Origin: JAICKM01 sp035693165
GTDB taxonomy: Bacteria > Chloroflexota > Chloroflexia > QHBQ01 > JAICKM01
Assembly: GCA_035693165.1 (NCBI GenBank)
Contig: DASSGZ010000071.1
Location: 1-47,647 of the forward strand
DNA: 47,647 nucleotides
Direction of reading: 5' to 3'
Part shown: one piece after another, positions 32,737-40,148 of the stretch
Position numbering within the stretch: position 1 is the stretch's first letter
Layout of the letters: every line of letters starts with the position of its first letter
Translations under genes and position numbers: made by a program
Notes under the pieces: generated by a model
The model's database searches: none
Seen by the model: the letters and a program-made list of their open reading frames with translations, nothing else
What the model was told of the DNA's origin: nothing

Positions 32737-34266
32737 GTGCTTACCCATTCGCGCATTTACAAAGCCGTGCAGCTAGCCACGATTTTCGCGATGCTGGCTG
32801 CTGTCCTGGCGGCCTGCGGCACGGAAACCCCTACCAGCACTCCGGTCCCCGCGCCAGCCGGGGCCACGGCCACCACGGGAACGAGCAATGCAACCGGCGA
32901 AGCCACGGCCACCACGGGAACGAGTAATGCGACCGGCGAAGCCACAGCAACGACGGCGGCCCCCGCGGCGACCGATACCACCGTCGCCGCCCCCGCCCCG
33001 ACGAACACGGCGGCGGTGTCGGCCATCACCACGGCCGTATCCAATAATCCCGCGATCACCCCGCAACCCGGCATTTCGGGCAAGCTGACCATCTGGGGCT
33101 GGGACGCGGCGCTTAGCGGACTCAAGGTTGTGGACGCCGATTTCCGGCAGGCCTACCCCAATATCGACGTAGAGTATGTCGCGCGGCAACCAAGCGAGAC
33201 CTATCAGCAGATCCAGCTTGCGGCCTCGGCAGGCATCGGGTTCCCCGATATTTCGCTCATCGAGGACTCGCACCTGGCCCAGTTTGTGAGCCTGGGCATC
33301 CTGGCGGATATCAGCGACAAGGTGCAGCCCTACGTGCCCCAGTTCAATTCGTATCGCTGGCAGCAGGCGATGGCCGACGGCAAGTATTACGCCATGCCCT
33401 GGGACAGCGGGCCCGTGGCGATTTTCTACCGGCGCGATGTTTTCACCAAAGCCGGCGTGGATCCCGATTCCATCAAGACGTGGGACGATTATTACCAGGC
33501 CGCCAAGACGATCAAGGCGAAGGCAGGCGTGCCGATGTGGCAGCAGGCCAAGGCCCAGAACGACGGCCGCCTGTTCGAGATGTTGCTGTGGCAGCAGGGC
33601 CTGGGCTATGTCGACAAGGACGGCAACGTGATTCTGGATAAGGACCCGCAGATCCAGCAGATCCTCGAATATATCGGCAAGTTCTGGCAGGAGGATCTGG
33701 CCGCCGACACCCAGCCCTGGACGGACGCCTGGTACAAGGAAATGGCGGACGGCAGTGTCGCCACCGTGCCCGAGGCCGTCTGGATGGGCACTTTCTTCAA
33801 GAGCTTCATCGCCCCGGATGCCGCCGGCAAGTGGGGCATCTTTAGACTGCCGGCCTGGCAAGCCGGCGGATCCCAGTCGGCCAATGACGGGGGATCGTCG
33901 CTCGCCATCTTCGAGGGCAGCAAGCAGAAGGACGCCGCCTGGGCCTACGTGCAGTTCCATCTCGGCCTGCCCGCCGAGCAGGTCGAGATCTATAAGCAAA
34001 CCGACCTGTTCCCCGGCCTGCAAAGCACCTATAGCGACCCGGCGTTCCAGGAGCCCGATCCCTATTTCGGCGGCCAGAAGGCGCGGGCTTTCTTCACGGA
34101 CGTGGCAAAGGATATTCCGCAGGCGGGCGTCTACAGCACCGACTATCAGCAGATGAATTCGCTGCTGACGCCGGAGATCCAGAAATTCGCCCTGGGCCAG
34201 CAGAGTGCCAAAGACGCCCTGGCGAACGCCGCCGGCGCGATCCGCGACAGGACAGGCCGCAAGTAA
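32737..34266 (+). CDS. Sugar ABC transporter substrate-binding lipoprotein (family 1)
   Basis: A 509-residue binding lipoprotein of a carbohydrate importer. The lipobox LAAC is at about residue 24, followed by a Thr/Ala/Pro-rich linker with a 13-residue repeat (about residues 43-68, encoded by a 39-base tandem repeat). The SBP_bac_1 domain has KLTIWGWDAAL, PNIDVEYVARQ, YYAMPWDSGPVAIFYRRDVF and TWDDYYQAAKTI. The family binds oligosaccharides. GTG 32737 follows GGAAAGGAGA. Two permease genes follow without an ATPase gene, so a shared ATPase is needed. Repression by LacI-family protein is likely from the upstream operator. Confidence 0.92.
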   Translation: MLTHSRIYKAVQLATIFAMLAAVLAACGTETPTSTPVPAPAGATATTGTSNATGEATATTGTSNATGEATATTAAPAATDTTVAAPAPTNTAAVSAITTAVSNNPAITPQPGISGKLTIWGWDAALSGLKVVDADFRQAYPNIDVEYVARQPSETYQQIQLAASAGIGFPDISLIEDSHLAQFVSLGILADISDKVQPYVPQFNSYRWQQAMADGKYYAMPWDSGPVAIFYRRDVFTKAGVDPDSIKTWDDYYQAAKTIKAKAGVPMWQQAKAQNDGRLFEMLLWQQGLGYVDKDGNVILDKDPQIQQILEYIGKFWQEDLAADTQPWTDAWYKEMADGSVATVPEAVWMGTFFKSFIAPDAAGKWGIFRLPAWQAGGSQSANDGGSSLAIFEGSKQKDAAWAYVQFHLGLPAEQVEIYKQTDLFPGLQSTYSDPAFQEPDPYFGGQKARAFFTDVAKDIPQAGVYSTDYQQMNSLLTPEIQKFALGQQSAKDALANAAGAIRDRTGRK

Positions 34267-34279
34267 AGGGAGCCTCCGC

Positions 34280-35251
34280 ATGCGCAATTCACCGCCGCAG
34301 CCGGAGCTATCGAACACTCGCCTGCCGGCCACCCGCGCTGAACGGGTGGCCGGCGCGGCGGGCGTGCGCCCGCGTAGCCCGCTCGCCCGGCTCTGGCGTT
34401 TCCGGTTTCCGCTGCTCTTTATCTCGCCGTTTTTCATCCTCTTCGCGCTATTCGGCGTCTATCCCATCATCTTCTCCCTCTGGCTCAGTCTCCATAGCTG
34501 GCGCGGGGTGGGCGACATGAAGTTCGTGGGCCTGGATAACTATGTGATCCTGTTGCGCGATAGTGTCTTCTGGAACACCATGTTAAACAGCGCCATCCTG
34601 TTCGTAATCTACGTACCGCTGATGACTTTCCTGGCCTGCGTGCTGGCGACGATCTTACACGCCGACTTTGTCAAGCTGCAGGGTCTCTGGCGCGCGCTGC
34701 TCTTCATGCCTTATATCACGTCGATGGTGGCGACGGGCTATACTTTCAAGCTGATCTTCGACCGGCGGGCAGGCATCGCTAACCACTTCCTCGGCGTCTT
34801 CGGCCTCGGGCCGATCCCCTGGCTCGATGATCCCTGGTGGGCGCGCATTACACTCGGACTGCTGATGATCTGGGCGTGGCTGGGCTACAATACCGTGATC
34901 ATGCTGGCCGGCATGCAAACCATCCCGAGCGAGATTGGAGAGGCTGCGCTGGTGGACGGCGCCTCCCGCCCGCAAATCTTCTTCCACATCACGATCCCTC
35001 TGCTGCGGCCGGTGATCGTCTTCGCCGTAACCCTGTCGATTATCGGCACCTTCCAGATGTTCACGGAACCCTACATTCTGACGGGCGGCGGGCCGATCCG
35101 CGCCACCGAAACGCCGGTGATGGAGATCTTTTCCAACACCTTCACCGCGCTGAAGTTTGGCTATGCCGCCGCGATGAGCTACGTATACTTCGCCATCATC
35201 GTGGTGATTACACTCGCCCAACTGCGGCTGGTGACCCGAAGGGAGGCTTAA
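34280..35251 (+). CDS. Sugar ABC transporter permease, MalF/UgpA family
   Basis: A 323-residue inner-membrane subunit. A basic N-terminal tail leads into a first helix (LLFISPFFILFALFGVYPIIF), and five more follow. The ATPase-contact EAA-type motif is present as IGEAALVDGASRPQIFFHITIPLLRP. AAAGGGAG precedes ATG 34280, 13 bases after the binding-protein stop. It pairs with the permease two bases downstream. Confidence 0.92.
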   Translation: MRNSPPQPELSNTRLPATRAERVAGAAGVRPRSPLARLWRFRFPLLFISPFFILFALFGVYPIIFSLWLSLHSWRGVGDMKFVGLDNYVILLRDSVFWNTMLNSAILFVIYVPLMTFLACVLATILHADFVKLQGLWRALLFMPYITSMVATGYTFKLIFDRRAGIANHFLGVFGLGPIPWLDDPWWARITLGLLMIWAWLGYNTVIMLAGMQTIPSEIGEAALVDGASRPQIFFHITIPLLRPVIVFAVTLSIIGTFQMFTEPYILTGGGPIRATETPVMEIFSNTFTALKFGYAAAMSYVYFAIIVVITLAQLRLVTRREA

Positions 35252-35253
35252 CC

Positions 35254-36111
35254 GTGGCCCGTATCGCGCCCGCTCCACCGCGACCCGCGCTCAGCATAGC
35301 GCCGCGAATCGTCGTCTACGTTGCGCTGCTGCTTTTGAGCGCCTTCATGATCTTCCCTTTCCTCTGGATGCTGGTTTCGTCGTTCAAGCCGTTCGCCGAG
35401 ATCTTCGCCGGCACCGCCTTCCTCCCGCAGCACCCGACGCTGCACAACTATATCTCCCTGTTTGACCAGTCGGACGCGCTACACAAGATCTGGAACAGCT
35501 TCTACATTGCCGCGACCAGCACGGTGCTGTCGGTCTTTCTGTGTGCCCTGGGTGGCTACGCCTTCGCCAAGTTCCAGTTTCCGGGCCGCGGCTTCCTGTT
35601 CAGCTTCATGCTCGCTTCGATGGCGATTCCGTTCGCCGTGGTGATGGTGCCTCTGTTCATCATGATGCGCAACTACTTTCACTGGATCGACACGCCCCTG
35701 CCGCTGATCATCCCCGGCGCGGCCAACGCCTTCGGCATCTTCTTCATGCGGCAGTATATGTCTGCGATGCCGAACGAGATGCTGGACGCCGCGCGGGTGG
35801 ACGGAGCGTCCGAGTTCCGGATCTTCCTGCGCATCGTGTTGCCGACCAGCATCCCCGGCCTGGTGAGCCTGGGCATTATCTTTTTCATGAGCTCCTGGAA
35901 CAACTTCCTGTGGCCCACCGCCGTCCTCCGCTCACCGGCCCAGCAAACGGTTCCGCTTATGCTCAACTCGTTACAAGGTCCACCCGGCCGCACGGCCTTC
36001 GACGTGCTGATGGCCGGCTCGGTAATCAGCCTCTTGCCCATGCTGATCGTCTTCCTGATGCTGCAGCGGCATCTGATTGCCGGAATTACGGCAGGATCGA
36101 TCAGGGGCTAA
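35254..36111 (+). CDS. Sugar ABC transporter permease, MalG/UgpE family
   Basis: A 285-residue second permease with six membrane helices, the first being VYVALLLLSAFMIFPFLWMLV. Its EAA-type loop reads NEMLDAARVDGASEFRIFLRIVLP. GTG 35254 follows GGGAGG and lies two bases after the previous stop, so the pair is coupled. It completes the membrane channel of the importer. The GH42 gene begins 26 bases later, tying uptake to galactoside breakdown. Confidence 0.92.
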   Translation: MARIAPAPPRPALSIAPRIVVYVALLLLSAFMIFPFLWMLVSSFKPFAEIFAGTAFLPQHPTLHNYISLFDQSDALHKIWNSFYIAATSTVLSVFLCALGGYAFAKFQFPGRGFLFSFMLASMAIPFAVVMVPLFIMMRNYFHWIDTPLPLIIPGAANAFGIFFMRQYMSAMPNEMLDAARVDGASEFRIFLRIVLPTSIPGLVSLGIIFFMSSWNNFLWPTAVLRSPAQQTVPLMLNSLQGPPGRTAFDVLMAGSVISLLPMLIVFLMLQRHLIAGITAGSIRG

Positions 36112-36137
36112 GCCTAGCCTGACGAGAGGAACCCGTC

Positions 36138-38141
36138 ATGTACGCCTTTGGTGTTGACTACTACCCGGAGCACTGGCCCGAAGAGCGCTGGCCTATCGAC
36201 GCCCGGTTGATGGCGGAGGCCGGCGTCAATATCGTCCGCCTGGCGGAATTCGCCTGGTCCCGGCTGGAACCGCAGGAAGGCCGCTTCGACTTCGATTGGC
36301 TCGACCGGGCCATCGAAGGGCTGGTTGCGCAAGGCATCCGGGTGATCCTCGGTACGCCGACAGCTTCGCCGCCGCCCTGGCTGATGGAGGCGCACCCCGA
36401 CCTTTACCGCGTCGACGACCAGGGGCGCCGGCTTACCTTTGGCAACCGGCGCGAATACTGCCCGAATCATCCGCTGTACCACGACTACACGCGGGCCATT
36501 GTAACCGCGCTGGCCGAACATTACGCCGAGCATCCCCACGTGGTGGGATGGCAGATCGACAACGAATTCGGCGACCACTGCTATTGCCCGGTGTGCCGCC
36601 GCGCGTTTCAGGACTGGCTGCGGCACCGCTACGCCGGCCTCGCCGCGCTCAACGCCGCCTGGGGCACGATCTTCTGGAGCCACGTCTACACGGAGTGGGC
36701 GCAGATCCCCGTGCCCGCGGCAACCGGGGGATCGCCGAACCCCGGCCTGGCCCTCGACTTCGCCCGCTTCGCGTCGGACTCCTACGTGGCCTACCAGCAA
36801 TTCCAGATCGACATCCTCCGCCGCCACACGGCGCGGCAGTTCATCACGCACAATCTGATGGGCTTTAAATACGGCAAGCTCAACTACTACGACCTGGCGC
36901 GGTCGCTTGATCTGGTGAGCTGGGACAACTACCCGCGCACGCAGTGGTCGTTCACCGCCGAGCTTGATCCGAGCGGACCGGCGCTGGCGGCGGCCACGAT
37001 GTACGGACTAAAGGGACAGCCGTTCTGGGTGATGGAGCAGCAGGCCGGCCCCGGCGGCTGGGAGTTGGTCAGCGCCATGCCGCGGCCCGGTGAACTGCGG
37101 CTCTGGGCTTACCAGCAGATCGCCCACGGCGCCGACGGCCTGGTCTTCTTCCGCTGGCGCACAGCGCGCTATGGTACCGAGCAATACTGGCATGGCCTGT
37201 TGGAGCATGACGCCCGCCCCGGCCGGCGCTACGAGGAGGTCGCCCGCCTCGGGGCCGAACTGCGCCGGGCCGGCGAGAAGATCCCGGAGTCCCGCGTCGA
37301 AGCGCCGGTGGCGATGCTGCTCTCCTACGACTCACGTTTCGCGTTCCAGATCCAGCCGAATAACCCTGGCTACAGCTACGCCGAGCATTTCCATGCACTA
37401 TACCGCGCGTTCCACGAGCGCAACGTCGCGGTCGCCGTGGTCGACGCGACCGCCGACCTGAGCAGCTACCGGCTTGTGCTCGCGCCCCCGCTCTACGTCC
37501 TGCCCGCCGCCGTGGCGGCCAATCTCGAAAGCTATGTACGGGCCGGCGGTACACTGGTGTGCTTCTTCCGCTCCGGCGTAAAGGACGCGGCGAACGCCGT
37601 AGTCAACCAGCCGCTGCCGGGGCTGCTCGCGGAGCTATGCGGCGTCGAAGTCACCTCCTACGACTCGCTTCCACCGGGTGTGGAGAACGGCCTGGAGTGG
37701 GCGGTGCCCGAACTGGCGAACGCGGCGCCCGGTCGCGCGCGGGCCTGGGCCGATATTCTGACGCCCGGCAGCGCCGAGATCGTCGCGCGCTACACCCAGG
37801 ATTACTATGCCGGGCAGCCGGCTATCACCCGTAATCGCTATGGCTCCGGCAGTGCCGTCTATATCGGCACCATCGGCGACGCAGCGACGCACGCGACCCT
37901 GGTTGACTGGTTGATCGGCCAGACGGGGGTGACAGCGCCCCTGACGGCACCAGCAGGGGTAGAGATAACCGTACGCAACCACGCATCGGGCCGGCTGCTT
38001 TTCGTGCTGAACCATACCGCGCTATCTCAAGACGTGCAGCTTGATGGGCCCTACCACAATCTGCTCGGGGAGCCGATACGGGTCGAGGGTACGCTGACTC
38101 TTGCCCCGCGGGACGTATGGATCCTGGAACAGACGGACTGA
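36138..38141 (+). CDS. Beta-galactosidase, glycoside hydrolase family 42
   Basis: A 667-residue retaining beta-galactosidase acting on terminal beta-D-galactosides. The acid/base is E143 in QIDNEFG and the nucleophile E300 in PFWVMEQQAGPGGW. A zinc site of thermophile-type GH42 enzymes is complete: C108, C148, C150 and C153 (CYCPVC). After the barrel come the trimerisation domain (about residues 390-600, with VLAPPLYVLP) and a C-terminal beta domain. No signal peptide, so it acts on imported oligosaccharides. GAGAGGA lies before ATG 36138. It is the last gene of the importer operon. Confidence 0.95.
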   Translation: MYAFGVDYYPEHWPEERWPIDARLMAEAGVNIVRLAEFAWSRLEPQEGRFDFDWLDRAIEGLVAQGIRVILGTPTASPPPWLMEAHPDLYRVDDQGRRLTFGNRREYCPNHPLYHDYTRAIVTALAEHYAEHPHVVGWQIDNEFGDHCYCPVCRRAFQDWLRHRYAGLAALNAAWGTIFWSHVYTEWAQIPVPAATGGSPNPGLALDFARFASDSYVAYQQFQIDILRRHTARQFITHNLMGFKYGKLNYYDLARSLDLVSWDNYPRTQWSFTAELDPSGPALAAATMYGLKGQPFWVMEQQAGPGGWELVSAMPRPGELRLWAYQQIAHGADGLVFFRWRTARYGTEQYWHGLLEHDARPGRRYEEVARLGAELRRAGEKIPESRVEAPVAMLLSYDSRFAFQIQPNNPGYSYAEHFHALYRAFHERNVAVAVVDATADLSSYRLVLAPPLYVLPAAVAANLESYVRAGGTLVCFFRSGVKDAANAVVNQPLPGLLAELCGVEVTSYDSLPPGVENGLEWAVPELANAAPGRARAWADILTPGSAEIVARYTQDYYAGQPAITRNRYGSGSAVYIGTIGDAATHATLVDWLIGQTGVTAPLTAPAGVEITVRNHASGRLLFVLNHTALSQDVQLDGPYHNLLGEPIRVEGTLTLAPRDVWILEQTD

Positions 38142-38310
38142 CGGCAGCATGGTCTAGGACGATCACGGCTCACCTCCGGGAGCACGGGCTTTAGCGGCCC
38201 GCACAACGCCAGGCCGAATCTTCCCGGCGTGATCCGGCGTGTCTGAGCCTGTTTGATGACCGCTCGTGCCAGGCGGCAGGATCGGATCTTCGTGTACAAT
38301 AAACAAGGCA

Positions 38311-38331
38311 GGCCGGCGTTGCACGCCGGCC
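38311..38331. repeat. Nine-base perfect hairpin upstream of the LacI-family gene
   Basis: GGCCGGCGT at 38311-38319 pairs exactly with ACGCCGGCC at 38323-38331 around TGC. TACAAT at 38295-38300 just before it could be a -10 box without a clear -35. It may terminate the GH42 operon or act in the leader of the regulator gene. Confidence 0.45.
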
Positions 38332-38402
38332 GGCTCTTATGCAACTGCGCGAGCCCCCTGATCGCATAGGCGAGGATCAAACGACGGAGGTAGGCCAGGA
38401 TC

Positions 38403-39452
38403 GTGAGTACCGTGAGTAACACTAAGCGCCACGCAACAATCGAGCAAGTGGCGCTGGAGTCGGGCGTGTCGAAGCAAACGGTGTCTCGCGTGATCAACGG
38501 GCGCCCCGATGTCGCGGCGGCCACCCGCGAGCGGGTGCAGGAGACCATCGCGCGCCTGGGCTACCAACCGAGCGCGATAGCCCGCGCCCTGGTCCAGCAG
38601 CGCAGCCATTCGCTGGGCATCGTGGGCAGCGGCCTCGAATTCTACGGCCCCGCCCTCACCCTGGTCGGGATCGAGCGGCAGGCCAATGAATTGGGCTACT
38701 CGGTGCTGCTAACCCTGCTACACAATCCCGAAACCGATGCCATAGAGCCGGTCCTCGCCGACTTGCAGTCGCGGCAGGTAGACGGCATCATCTGGGCGGT
38801 ACCCGAAATTGGCGCCAACTACACCTGGGTGCAGCATCACATCCCGCGCACGCGCGTGCCGGTGTTGTTTCTGACGATGCAGTCCACCCCGCGGCAGCCG
38901 GTCGTCGCGGTGGACAATCGCGCGGGGGGACAATTGGCAACTGAGCATCTGCTGGAACAAGGCTGCCGGCATATCGCGCTGCTGAGCGGCCCATCCAACT
39001 GGGTCGCCGCCGATCAGCGCAGGCTGGGGTGGCAAGATGCCCTATCAAAAGCCGGCATCGTCCCCGAGGCGCGCCAGATCGTAGAAGGCAACTGGACCCC
39101 GGCCTCGGGGGCCGCCGGGCTGACCCGCCTCCTTGCGCAGTACCCCGAAATGGACGCCCTGTTTGCCGGCAACGACCAGATGGCTATCGGCGTGTTACAG
39201 GCCGCCGCCCAACACGGTGTGCGGGTGCCCCAGGACCTGAAGGTCGTCGGTTTTGACGACATCCCCGAGTCCGCATATCTCCTACCGGCCCTGACGACAG
39301 TGCATCAAGACACGACCGAGATGGGCGCGCTGGCCGTGCGGGCGCTGATCGGGCTGATCGAAGCCAGTCCACGACCAACGGCCCCGCTGACGTTCGACCC
39401 CATCTGGATTCAACCACGCCTGGTGGTGCGGCAGAGTTCTCAGCGGGAGTGA
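38403..39452 (+). CDS. LacI family transcriptional regulator
   Basis: A 349-residue repressor. The N-terminal helix-turn-helix is TIEQVALESGVSKQTVSRVIN with hinge GYQPSAIARALVQQRSHSLGIV. The periplasmic-binding-like sugar domain includes DNRAGGQLATEHLLEQGCRHIALLSG, DALFAGNDQMAIGVLQA, and VVGFDDIPESAYLLPALTTVHQD. GTG 38403 follows GGAGGT; GTG 38412 is a possible alternative. It lies within the glycan island, so an oligosaccharide or rhamnose effector is plausible. The operator at 32611 is a candidate target. Confidence 0.93.
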   Translation: MSTVSNTKRHATIEQVALESGVSKQTVSRVINGRPDVAAATRERVQETIARLGYQPSAIARALVQQRSHSLGIVGSGLEFYGPALTLVGIERQANELGYSVLLTLLHNPETDAIEPVLADLQSRQVDGIIWAVPEIGANYTWVQHHIPRTRVPVLFLTMQSTPRQPVVAVDNRAGGQLATEHLLEQGCRHIALLSGPSNWVAADQRRLGWQDALSKAGIVPEARQIVEGNWTPASGAAGLTRLLAQYPEMDALFAGNDQMAIGVLQAAAQHGVRVPQDLKVVGFDDIPESAYLLPALTTVHQDTTEMGALAVRALIGLIEASPRPTAPLTFDPIWIQPRLVVRQSSQRE

Positions 39453-39522
39453 AACCGAAGATCATCGCGCCCCCCGCCGGGCAGCCGGGTCGCCACGGGG
39501 TCGCGCGAGGGGGCGACGCAGG

Positions 39523-39840
39523 TCAGTGCGCGCGGGAATCGGCGCGCCCCGGCACGACCGTTTCCGCCCGCGGCACGTACCCGGTCCGGCCCAGGGCAAT
39601 CCGCAGGTCCGCAAGGCGCACCCGATCGGGATCGAAGGTGACCGTCGCCGATTGCCGGGCAAGATCGACCGCGACGAAATGCGTGCCCGGCACGGCCTCT
39701 AGTGCGGCTTCGACCGAAGCCCGGCAGACCTCTCAAGGCATGTCCAGGTCCCGGAAGATAACCGTGGTTTCGTTCGCTGCGGGCGGTGGCGCGGGTGCGG
39801 CGTCGCGCTCGGTCTTCTTGAAGAAATCCAGGATGCCCAT
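39523..39840 (-). CDS. Heavy-metal-associated (HMA) domain protein, candidate selenoprotein with in-frame TGA
   Basis: A 105-codon gene from ATG 39840 to TGA 39525-39523. The N-terminal 25 residues are MGILDFFKK followed by a Pro/Ala linker. The HMA fold follows: TTVIFRDLDMP, then codon 36 TGA (39735-39733), then EVCRASVEAALEAVPG, VAVDLARQSATVTFDPDRV and LRIALGRTGYVPR, with the family's beta-alpha-beta-beta-alpha-beta rhythm. Codon 36 is exactly the first cysteine of the M-x-C-x-x-C metal motif, giving M34-P35-U36-E37-V38-C39. A hairpin with a GGTC loop begins 11 bases after the TGA. Selenocysteine insertion is the best reading. AAAGGA precedes the start. An ordinary gene caller would split or miss it. 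Function: metal binding or redox metallochaperone, substrate unknown. Alternative: a nonsense mutation or base error. Confidence 0.78.
39703..39726 (-). promoter_or_regulatory. Bacterial SECIS-like hairpin
   Basis: On the minus strand GGCTTC (39721-39716) and GAAGCC (39711-39706) pair exactly around loop GGTC. TGC/GCA extends the stem after a two-base bulge. The loop starts 18 bases after the TGA, and the GGU loop and distance fit the SelB-binding bacterial SECIS pattern as in E. coli fdhF. Confidence 0.7.
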
Positions 39841-40148
39841 GGCCGTCCATCCTTTCGTGTTCGTCCAGCAGTGCCCCGGCGCCGGCGGCACGCCTGCTCC
39901 GTTCCGTGCACCATGGCGGCCTTGAGTACAGAAGCAACATACGTGCCGGTTCCCCCGCGCCCCGCCATCCGCAGGCGCCGGAACAGCGCGATGGTCGCAC
40001 CGCTCGTATGCGGCGTAGGGGCGCCGGGGGCAGCTATCCGATCCCGGCCCGTCCTGGATGGTCGTTCGGCGGGCGTTGTGGTATGCTGGGGTGCAGAAGC
40101 CCCGCCGCGATGGCCGGTTAGATTCCGATAGACAGAAGGATCATAGAG
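39841..40148. other. Gap between divergent HMA and rhamnosidase genes
   Basis: About 308 bases with no frame I can support. It should hold the promoters of both divergent genes. TATGCT at 40082-40087 is a possible plus-strand -10 without a convincing -35. No GTAA-N-CG-N-TTAC operator is present. Confidence 0.5.

Noticed and set aside
39462..40000. Several Arg/Pro-rich minus-strand frames across the HMA gene
   Set aside because: They are shadows of the TGA-containing HMA frame, which alone shows a folded, family-like sequence on both sides of the stop codon.
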